The translations under genes were made by a program, and so were the position numbers. 64,000 nucleotides of DNA from a bacterium (GTDB taxonomy: Bacteria > Bacillota > Bacilli > Lactobacillales > Streptococcaceae), in NCBI GenBank assembly GCA_905221385.1, contig CAJNCV010000001.1, forward strand, positions 186,001 to 250,000, read 5' to 3'. Below are positions 57,113-64,000 of the stretch, one piece after another; position 1 is the first letter of the stretch; every line of letters starts with the position of its first letter. Under the pieces are notes generated by a model. That model was not told where the DNA came from. It saw only the letters and a program-made list of their open reading frames with translations, and did not search any database.

Positions 57113-57143
57113 GGGAGAGAACAAAATTTGTTCTCCCCCTTTT
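57113..57143 (+). terminator. Terminator of the obgE operon
   Basis: GAGAACAAA / TTTGTTCTC stem extended by GGG/CCC with one bulge, then T4. The rest of the gap (57144-57300) is very AT-rich with no gene seen. Confidence 0.82.
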
Positions 57144-57302
57144 GATATGTCTTGTAGAATCAAGTAAAATTAAATCTACAGAAGTTTATTATTATAATTA
57201 TTTTATAGAATAAACTTTTAAAATAGTTGTATATTATAAAAAAATATCGCCAGATAATTTTTAAAAAATTTAGAGCAAAAATTCGATAATATCAGTCAGT
57301 TA

Positions 57303-57311
57303 TGGTAGAAT
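57303..57311 (+). promoter_or_regulatory. Extended -10 of the SHIRT protein gene
   Basis: TGGTAGAAT (57303-57311), 29 bp before the ATG; AAAAGGAGGG is the ribosome binding site. Confidence 0.62.
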
Positions 57312-57340
57312 AAAAGTTATAAAAGAAAAGGAGGGCTGAA

Positions 57341-60300
57341 ATGTTTTTTCAGGATAGAGAGATAAAATATTCAATTCGCAAGTTGTCAGTTGCTACTGTC
57401 TCCCTTGCGATTGGATTTTTGTTTGCACCCACTGCGACTGGAGTGAATCAAACAGTCCACGCAGATGAGCTTGAATCTACAGCGCAAGTGGGAAATAAGT
57501 CAGACAATCAAACCTCAGAAGGAGCGTCTGAAGTAACAAAAAAAGAGAATCAAGAAACAACTTCAGCGATGGCTTCTGCGTCAGTACAAGCAGAGACTAA
57601 AGAAGACAATCAAGCCATCATAAAATCTGCTACCCCTACTGTGACAGAGGCGGGTCAAGTGACAGATTCAACTGCTCTTAGAAATTCTCAATCAGTTGCT
57701 GAAACGGTTCAGCCATCCACAGAAGGAGCAGCCCAGCTGCCCTCTGCAAACGTTAGTCTGAAGAAGAGTGCTTTAGAAAACTATCTCAAAGAGTTGCGTA
57801 ACAAGGATTTTTCAAGGAAAACAGATGAGAGTTTAGAAATCCTTAATGATTTGATGACAGCGGCTGATAGCCTACTTCAAACTGCGACAAAGCAAGAAGA
57901 AATTGATAAAGTTTACCGAAATCTGGTAACCTTCGTTAATTCGGGACTTCGTAATAAAAAACCGAAAATCATCTTGGGAAAGGATAAGATTCCTTCAAAA
58001 GAAGTAGAGTCTGGAGACACTTCCTCTAAAGGAAAATTGCCTGAGAATTCTACCAAACAGACGGATACGATCTACAGAGTGGAGTATAAATTTACTAACT
58101 CGACTCCAATCTATCCTATGCCCAATAAGGTTCGCTCAATGCTTCCAGCTGCTAGTGAATTTGTAGGTCAAGCGGACGATTACAAAGATGTGATTCAACT
58201 TGAGACAACTACAGTAAGCGTTCCAACTGGTACTTGGACTTTCCATGGTTTTGATACAGCCAAATATGGAAAAGCTATTGCAGGAACGAAAGTCAAAACT
58301 ATAACTGGAACGTGGAGCTTTGAGCCAAATGGTGTCGACTATGAGTTCCAATCAACTAATCCTGATATTGCATTACCAGATTATATCGCCAAGCTGACTC
58401 CGAAAAATCCAACTGATTATAAGATGGGCGACCTGTTTCTTACAGAAGTAGATGCTGAGCAACCAAGTGAAACAACTTATGTTGATAGAGCAAATAAGGT
58501 GACTTGGAGATTCGAAGGATACGATAAAGAAAAAGTCATTATTGGAGTAGGAAGACGGACTTTTGTTGGAAGATGGGCCCCCACTCCTAATCCAGAATAT
58601 GTATTCAAATCATCTAAAGCAGGTGTCCCATTGCCACAAAGTATCTTGGACATGCTTCCGAAAGATGAGGCCTCTTACAAGATTGGTGACACAATTGTAG
58701 CCAAACAACCGGCTAAAGAATCAGTAGAAGAAGTTGAAAAAGATTACATATGGACCTTCAAGGGATATGATCACAAGAATGCGACTTATGATGGCAAGCG
58801 CGTGATATACACTGGTATATGGGAAGTAACGCCTAGACCCCACCATGTAAGCTATCGTTTTGAGAGTGGGACGACTGGACTTTCTTTACCTGACTTTATC
58901 CAGAAGAAAACACCAAAAGACACCTCAACTTACTACAATACACAAAAAGTTCTACCAGAAGAGCTAACTACAACGACTTACACAGATGATGTGAACGACG
59001 GTATCTGGACTTTTGTTGGTTACGATGCTAAGAGTAAGATTGTGAAAAAGGCTGATCTAGCTTTCATTGGTAAGTGGGAGTTTAAGGCGAATCAGTATCA
59101 AGCAGCTTACCGATTCGAAAGTGCAACCGCAGGGAAAGATCTTCCGGCAGCTATCACAGCCTTATCTCCAAATGATAGTACAACTTATGTGAATGGTGCA
59201 GCAGTTTCAGTCAAACAACCTGTTCAAACGACTTATACAGATACAGTGAATGACGGTGTATGGACCTTCAAGGGCTATGCTGCAGATAGTGCAGTCGTGA
59301 ATAAGGCGAATGTGAATTTTGTAGGCAAATGGGAATTTAAGGAAAAACAGTATCGAGCAGGTTACCGATTTGAAAGTGCGACTGCTGGGAAAAATCTTCC
59401 ATCAGCTATCACATCCTTGGCTCCAAGCGATAGTGCGACCTATCTGAATGGTGTTGCAGTTTCTGCTAAGCAGCCAATCCAAACTACCTACACAGACGTA
59501 GTGAATGATGGCATCTGGACCTTTAAGAGGTATATTCCAGCTGGCGCAGTGGTCAATAAGGCAGATGTTACCTTTGTTGGTCAGTGGGAATTTAGAGCTA
59601 ACAAGTACCAATCTACTTACCGCTTCGAGAGCGAGACAGCAGGTCAAGCACTTCCAGCAGCCATCGCAGCATTGACCCCAAGCGACAATGCAACATATGT
59701 GAATGGTAACCCTGTTTCGGCTCAACAACCATCACAAACCACTTACACAGATACTGTGAACGATGGCACTTGGACCTTCAAGGGTTACGACGCAGCTAGC
59801 GCCGTTGTCAACAAGGCAGATGTAGAGTTTGTAGGAAAATGGGCCTTTGAAGCCAATAAGTACCAAGCAACTTATCGCTTTGAAAGTGCGACTGCCGGCA
59901 AAGCTCTTCCAGCAACTATCATCACTTTGACTCCAAACGATAGTGCAACTTATGAGAATGGTAACTCTGTATCAGCTCAGCAACCATCACAAACCACTTA
60001 CGCCGATACTGTGAACGATGGCACATGGACCTTCAAGGGCTATGAAGCAGCTAGTGCAGTTGTCAACAAGGCTAATGTAGAATTTGTAGGAAAATGGACC
60101 TTTGAAGCCAACAAGTATCAAGCTACTTATCGCTTCGAGAGCGAAACGGCAGGTCAAGCTCTTCCAGCAGGTATCGCCACGCTGCTTCCAAGCGACAGTG
60201 CAACATATGTGAATGGTGCCTCTGTTTCCGCTCAGCAACCAGCGCAAGCGACCTACACAGACACAGTGAACGATGGCACATGGACCTTCAAGGGCTATGA

Positions 60301-61534
60301 CGCATCTAGTGCAGTTGTTAACAAGGAAAATGTAGAGTTTGTAGGAAAATGGGCCTTTGAAGCTAAGAAGTACCAAGCTACTTACCGTTTCGAGAGCGAG
60401 ACAGCAGGTCAAGCTCTTCCGGCAGCTATCACATCCTTGACTCCAAGCGACACTACAACTTATGTGAATGGTGCAGCAGTTTCAGCTAAACACCCCGCTC
60501 AAACGACATACACAGACACTGTGAACGACGGTACCTGGACGTTTAAGGGCTACGACGCAGCTAATGCAGTCGTGAACAAGTCCGATGTTGAGTTTGTAGG
60601 TAAGTGGGAATTCAAGGCGAATCCGACAAATGCTGAAACTTATACGCCTCAAGTAACGGAAGAAACTATCAAGGTTGGAGACAGACCAAACTTGATCGAT
60701 AATGTGACGAACTTGTCAAGTCTTCCAGCTGGTACTAAGGTAGTCGATATCACGCCTGTGGATCAAATAGATACTACAAAACCAGGTACTTATAGCGGTA
60801 CAGTCCGTGTTGACTATCCAGATGGTTCTTCTACTGAAGTTTCTGTACCAGTTAATGTTTTGCCTGCACCGGTAACTGAAACCTATAAAGTGACTTACCG
60901 CTTCGAAAGTGCTACGGCAGACAATAACTTGCCAACAGAAGTATTGAGCTTACTTCCACAAAGTGGAACATATACTACAAGTTCTTCTGCAGCGATTGCT
61001 TTTGTTCCAGAAGCACCGATGCCTGTAGAAGTGGCTGCTGCAAATGGTACTTGGAAATTCCTGGGCTATGAAAAAGTGGAAGAGGGAACAAGTTTAACTT
61101 TCATAGGAAAATGGACCTTTGAAGCGAAGCAAGTTCCTAGTCCTCAACCACAACCGGAACCAGCACCGCAACCGGAACCAGCACCGCAACCGGAACCAGA
61201 ACCTCAACCAGAACCAGCGCCACAACCGCAACCGGTTCCGAAACCAGAACCTCAGCCAAGTCCGGTTCCACCAGTGACTCCAGAAGTGAAGCCGGTTCAA
61301 GAGACTGATTCAGCAGCTAAAGTTCAAACGGATCAGTTGGCGAAGAAGCCTGAAAGCAAACTTGTTTCAAATGATAGGCCAGCTGTTCCAACTCCTGCAG
61401 GAGATAAGGCTAAACAGGAGACTTTACCAAATACAGGTAGTATTTCTTCTTTCTCACTGACGGAATTGATAGCAAGTTCTACTCTTGCCGGTTTTGGAGT
61501 ATTGCTCATTAATCGTAAACGTAAAGATGACTAA
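57341..61534 (+). CDS. SHIRT/Rib-repeat LPXTG adhesin
   Basis: A 1397-residue cell-wall protein. Order: YSIRK-type signal (IKYSIRKLSVATVSLAIG, cleaved near residue 44), low-complexity and helical region to about 240, ten SHIRT-like domains (245-1095) of about 85 residues, one Rib-like domain (about 1100-1178, DTTKPGTYSGTVRVDYPDGS), one more SHIRT-like unit (about 1182-1262), a PQPEPAPQPEP stalk, and LPNTG at 1362-1366. SHIRT domains build rigid rods whose copy number sets how far an N-terminal head projects. There is no large head domain here; the N-terminal 200 residues are the candidate. The ligand is unknown. Confidence 0.93.
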   Translation: MFFQDREIKYSIRKLSVATVSLAIGFLFAPTATGVNQTVHADELESTAQVGNKSDNQTSEGASEVTKKENQETTSAMASASVQAETKEDNQAIIKSATPTVTEAGQVTDSTALRNSQSVAETVQPSTEGAAQLPSANVSLKKSALENYLKELRNKDFSRKTDESLEILNDLMTAADSLLQTATKQEEIDKVYRNLVTFVNSGLRNKKPKIILGKDKIPSKEVESGDTSSKGKLPENSTKQTDTIYRVEYKFTNSTPIYPMPNKVRSMLPAASEFVGQADDYKDVIQLETTTVSVPTGTWTFHGFDTAKYGKAIAGTKVKTITGTWSFEPNGVDYEFQSTNPDIALPDYIAKLTPKNPTDYKMGDLFLTEVDAEQPSETTYVDRANKVTWRFEGYDKEKVIIGVGRRTFVGRWAPTPNPEYVFKSSKAGVPLPQSILDMLPKDEASYKIGDTIVAKQPAKESVEEVEKDYIWTFKGYDHKNATYDGKRVIYTGIWEVTPRPHHVSYRFESGTTGLSLPDFIQKKTPKDTSTYYNTQKVLPEELTTTTYTDDVNDGIWTFVGYDAKSKIVKKADLAFIGKWEFKANQYQAAYRFESATAGKDLPAAITALSPNDSTTYVNGAAVSVKQPVQTTYTDTVNDGVWTFKGYAADSAVVNKANVNFVGKWEFKEKQYRAGYRFESATAGKNLPSAITSLAPSDSATYLNGVAVSAKQPIQTTYTDVVNDGIWTFKRYIPAGAVVNKADVTFVGQWEFRANKYQSTYRFESETAGQALPAAIAALTPSDNATYVNGNPVSAQQPSQTTYTDTVNDGTWTFKGYDAASAVVNKADVEFVGKWAFEANKYQATYRFESATAGKALPATIITLTPNDSATYENGNSVSAQQPSQTTYADTVNDGTWTFKGYEAASAVVNKANVEFVGKWTFEANKYQATYRFESETAGQALPAGIATLLPSDSATYVNGASVSAQQPAQATYTDTVNDGTWTFKGYDASSAVVNKENVEFVGKWAFEAKKYQATYRFESETAGQALPAAITSLTPSDTTTYVNGAAVSAKHPAQTTYTDTVNDGTWTFKGYDAANAVVNKSDVEFVGKWEFKANPTNAETYTPQVTEETIKVGDRPNLIDNVTNLSSLPAGTKVVDITPVDQIDTTKPGTYSGTVRVDYPDGSSTEVSVPVNVLPAPVTETYKVTYRFESATADNNLPTEVLSLLPQSGTYTTSSSAAIAFVPEAPMPVEVAAANGTWKFLGYEKVEEGTSLTFIGKWTFEAKQVPSPQPQPEPAPQPEPAPQPEPEPQPEPAPQPQPVPKPEPQPSPVPPVTPEVKPVQETDSAAKVQTDQLAKKPESKLVSNDRPAVPTPAGDKAKQETLPNTGSISSFSLTELIASSTLAGFGVLLINRKRKDD
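59096..60625 (+). repeat. Six 255-bp tandem repeats inside the SHIRT gene
   Basis: Units start at 59096, 59351, 59606, 59861, 60116 and 60371, exactly 85 codons apart. The last four are the most alike. Copy-number change by recombination would keep frame. Confidence 0.92.
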
Positions 61535-61630
61535 GCACTGATATTATCTAGCAGCTTTTGATTTTTATAAGGTTGTAAGCAAGTAGTTGACTTTTTGCCA
61601 AGTGTATCTGAGTCAAAGGAGTTGACGCTT

Positions 61631-61659
61631 AGAGAAGACCAAATTGGTCTTCTCTTTTT
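61631..61659 (+). terminator. Terminator after the SHIRT gene
   Basis: AGAGAAGACCAA with its full complement (12 bp) and T4 tail. The surrounding 230 bp holds no gene. Confidence 0.88.
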
Positions 61660-61733
61660 ACGTTTTAGATAGAAATCTGCTAGTATGCGAGAGGTTTTTA
61701 AGAGAAGCTAGGCTACTGAAAAAGCTCAAATTA

Positions 61734-61742
61734 TGGTATAAT
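61734..61742 (+). promoter_or_regulatory. Extended -10 of cshB
   Basis: TGGTATAAT, 23 bp before the ATG. Confidence 0.65.
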
Positions 61743-61765
61743 AGTAAAATAGAATCGAGGATAGT

Positions 61766-63109
61766 ATGTCATTTACGAAATTTCAGTTTAAAAACTATAT
61801 AGAAGAGGCTTTGGAGGAGTTGAAATTTACAACTCCGACAGAGGTTCAAGATAAGTTGATTCCCATCGTCTTGTCAGGTCGAGACTTGGTCGGTGAATCA
61901 AAAACAGGTTCAGGAAAGACCCACACTTTCCTACTTCCTATTTTCCAGCAATTGGATGAAACTAGCGATAGTGTGCAAGCGGTCATTACTGCTCCAAGTC
62001 GTGAATTAGCTACTCAGATCTACAAAGCAGCTCGTCAGATTGCATCTCACTCAGATGTCGAAGTTCGTGTGGTTAATTATGTAGGTGGTACGGATAAGGC
62101 GCGTCAGATTGAAAAACTTGCCAGCAACCAACCCCATATTGTTATTGGGACTCCAGGGCGTATCTATGACTTGGTCAAATCTGGTGATTTGGCTATTCAC
62201 AAGGCTAAGACTTTTGTTGTCGATGAAGCCGATATGACCTTAGATATGGGATTCTTGGAGACAGTTGACAAGATTGCAGGAAGTCTTCCTAAAGACTTGC
62301 AGTTTATGGTCTTTTCGGCTACTATCCCACAAAAGTTACAACCCTTCTTGAAAAAATACTTGTCAAATCCTGTCATGGAGAAAATCAAGACTAAAACAAT
62401 CATCTCTGATACCATTGATAATTGGTTGATTTCGACTAAGGGCCGTGACAAGAATGCTCAGATTTATGAATTGACTCAATTGATGCAGCCTTATTTGACA
62501 ATGATTTTTGTCAACACTAAAACACGTGCAGATGAATTGCATTCTTATTTGACTGCTCAAGGATTGAAGGTAGCAAAGATTCATGGAGATATTGCTCCTC
62601 GTGAGCGCAAGCGAATCATGAATCAGGTGAAAAATCTGGATTTTGAGTACATTGTTGCAACAGACTTGGCAGCGCGTGGAATTGACATTGAAGGTGTCAG
62701 CCATGTTATCAATGATGCCATTCCGCAAGACTTGTCCTTCTTTGTTCACCGAGTTGGTCGTACTGGACGCAACGGTTTACTTGGTACAGCTATTACCCTT
62801 TACCAGCCAAGTGATGACTCGGATATCCGTGAGTTGGAAAAATTAGGCATCAAGTTTACTCCTAAGATGGTCAAAGATGGAGAGTTTCAAGACACCTATG
62901 ACCGTGATCGTCGCGCTAACCGCGAAAAGAAGCAGGATAAGCTTGATATTGAAATGATTGGCTTGGTCAAAAAGAAAAAGAAAAAAGTCAAACCAGGTTA
63001 TAAGAAGAAGATTCAATGGGCGGTGGATGAAAAACGCCGTAAAACCAAGCGTGCTGAAAATCGTGCACGTGGCCGTGCCGAACGAAAAGCCAAACGCCAA
63101 ACATTTTAA
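61766..63109 (+). CDS. cshB: CshB-type DEAD-box RNA helicase
   Basis: A 447-residue helicase. Motifs: Q-region TPTEVQ, I SKTGSGKT, Ib GTPGR, II VDEAD, III FSAT, V ATDLAARGID, VI HRVGRTGR. A Lys/Arg-rich tail (from about 385) probably binds RNA. This layout matches Gram-positive CshB, which helps RNA turnover and cold growth. GAGGAT is the ribosome binding site. Monocistronic. Confidence 0.92.
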   Translation: MSFTKFQFKNYIEEALEELKFTTPTEVQDKLIPIVLSGRDLVGESKTGSGKTHTFLLPIFQQLDETSDSVQAVITAPSRELATQIYKAARQIASHSDVEVRVVNYVGGTDKARQIEKLASNQPHIVIGTPGRIYDLVKSGDLAIHKAKTFVVDEADMTLDMGFLETVDKIAGSLPKDLQFMVFSATIPQKLQPFLKKYLSNPVMEKIKTKTIISDTIDNWLISTKGRDKNAQIYELTQLMQPYLTMIFVNTKTRADELHSYLTAQGLKVAKIHGDIAPRERKRIMNQVKNLDFEYIVATDLAARGIDIEGVSHVINDAIPQDLSFFVHRVGRTGRNGLLGTAITLYQPSDDSDIRELEKLGIKFTPKMVKDGEFQDTYDRDRRANREKKQDKLDIEMIGLVKKKKKKVKPGYKKKIQWAVDEKRRKTKRAENRARGRAERKAKRQTF

Positions 63110-63119
63110 GAACAAAATT

Positions 63120-63140
63120 GGAGCTGAATAGCTCCTTTTT
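63120..63140 (+). terminator. Terminator after cshB
   Basis: GGAGCT-gaat-AGCTCC, T5. Confidence 0.85.
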
Positions 63141-63190
63141 GTACCTTCGTTTTATAAATTTTCGAAAAGAATGCAAAAATGAGTAAAAAG

Positions 63191-63445
63191 TGATATAATG
63201 ATAAGGTTATATAGTCCCGATAAGATGGTAGAAATTTCTATCAGTACTTTGTAACTCGTAAAGAATGATGGCTCCAAAGTCACTCATCATTCTACGGTTG
63301 CCGCTATAAAGCGGTCGCCCTATGCGCCTTACTAGCTTCAGAAATAAAAAAGTATCGTTTTATTTCTTTCGCGTCGTAACTCTTAGACGATAGAAATACC
63401 TATTAGTACTTTGTAACTCTATAACAATATTTTTTAAGGGGGGAC
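63191..63445 (+). promoter_or_regulatory. metK leader: S_MK (SAM-III) riboswitch with a duplicated part
   Basis: TGATATAAT (63191-63199) starts the RNA near 63206. GTTATATAGT (63206-63215) can pair with ACTTTGTAAC at 63246 or at 63408; GTCCC (63214-63218) can pair with GGGAC (63441-63445) next to the G-rich ribosome binding site. GTCCCGATAAGATGG resembles the conserved S_MK core. A 35-base block (63223-63257) recurs at 63385-63419 (30 of 35 identical). Three hairpins lie between (stems at 63262, 63302 and 63340). Confidence 0.72.
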
Positions 63446-63451
63446 ATTTTT

Positions 63452-64000
63452 ATGTCAGAACGTAAATTATTCACGTCTGAATCTGTATCTGAGGGGCATC
63501 CAGATAAGATTGCAGACCAAATTTCAGATGCGATTTTGGATGCTATTTTAGCTAAAGATCCAGATGCGCACGTTGCTGCCGAGACAGCTGTATACACAGG
63601 TTCCGTCCATGTTTTTGGTGAAATTTCTACGAATGCCTATGTGGATATTAACCGTGTGGTTCGTGATACCATTGCAGAGATTGGTTATACCAATACAGAG
63701 TATGGTTTTTCTGCGGAGACGGTGGGAGTTCATCCATCGCTTGTTGAGCAGTCACCAGATATCGCCCAAGGAGTTAACGAAGCCTTGGAAGTTCGTGGAA
63801 ATGCAGATCAAGATCCACTTGACTTGATAGGAGCTGGTGATCAAGGTCTCATGTTTGGATTTGCAGTGGATGAAACAGAAGAACTCATGCCATTGCCAAT
63901 TTCACTCAGCCACAAGCTGGTTCGTCGTTTGGCAGAACTTCGTAAGTCTGGTGAAATCAGCTATCTCCGTCCAGATGCTAAATCACAAGTTACGGTTGAG
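63452..64000 (+). CDS. metK: MetK, S-adenosylmethionine synthetase (3' end missing)
   Basis: The first 183 residues of MetK, which makes SAM from methionine and ATP. Signatures: [20 protein letters not shown] (ATP and metal site) and [12 protein letters not shown]. Length of the whole family is about 396, so just over half lies beyond the window. GGGGGG seven to nine bases before the ATG is the ribosome binding site, and it is the element expected to be hidden when SAM is bound by the S_MK leader. Confidence 0.96.
   Translation, partial: MSERKLFTSESVSEGHPDKIADQISDAILDAILAKDPDAHVAAETAVYTGSVHVFGEISTNAYVDINRVVRDTIAEIGYTNTEYGFSAETVGVHPSLVEQSPDIAQGVNEALEVRGNADQDPLDLIGAGDQGLMFGFAVDETEELMPLPISLSHKLVRRLAELRKSGEISYLRPDAKSQVTVE

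Noticed and set aside
59096..60625. Regular repeats considered as a CRISPR array
   Set aside because: The 255-bp units (and the 42-bp units at 40219) are in-frame coding repeats with no spacers.

Overview
The window is low-GC, densely packed Streptococcus chromosome. Gene content (ciaRH, pavA/rqcH, pmrA, coiA with a competence box, cpoA, trpXYZ behind a T-box), a BOX repeat upstream of rnr, and many extended -10 promoters of the form TGGTATAAT place it in the mitis group (S. mitis, S. oralis, S. infantis or S. pneumoniae relatives). I cannot name the species from sequence alone.

Layout. 1-2514: end of an accessory-Sec glycosylation locus (gtfA cut by the window edge, then gtfB). 2749-7900: a DUF3397 membrane protein, the overlapping tRNA wobble-uridine genes mnmL and mnmM, a small unknown gene, a CPA1-type antiporter and a YihY/BrkB protein. 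7940-11180: queA (minus), nagB with an operator inside its promoter, a methyltransferase and a PepE-like hydrolase. 11335-15819: ciaRH, DUF3270 (minus) and an ABC exporter pair. 15944-23339: a U32 protein, then the nucleoside-salvage operon rpiA-deoB-DUF1697-punA-ClC-GATase, and deoD behind a tandem, nearly identical structured leader. 23372-33869: rqcH/pavA (minus), then ybeY-dgkA-era-mutM-coaE-pmrA-rpmG-secG, a BOX element, and rnr-smpB-tehB. 34047-38763: an orphan Card1-like (DUF1887) protein, coiA, pepF and an O-methyltransferase.

38764-40875 is the most unusual region: a serine recombinase whose ribosome binding site lies in a terminator-like hairpin, two 28-bp inverted, palindromic sites with opposite central dinucleotides (AC and GT), and an LPXTG protein with a proline-rich repeat stalk. 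I read this as a candidate DNA inversion switch controlling a surface protein.

41014-64000: prsA, ftsW, ppc, a tryptophan T-box with trpXYZ, the dnaG-rpoD-DUF59 macromolecular synthesis genes, two lipid glycosyltransferases (cpoA and the MGlcDAG synthase), small PspC and DUF4044 membrane proteins, obgE, a 1397-residue SHIRT/Rib-repeat LPXTG adhesin, cshB, and metK (cut by the window edge) behind an S_MK (SAM-III) type leader that carries a partial internal duplication.

Themes. RNA-level control is dense: T-box, S_MK box, tandem deoD leader, fold-back RBS and a prsA 5' hairpin. Several promoters place the predicted transcription start at or next to the ATG (mnmL, the U32 gene, cpoA), suggesting leaderless mRNAs. 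No CRISPR array, tRNA, rRNA or recognisable insertion sequence was seen.
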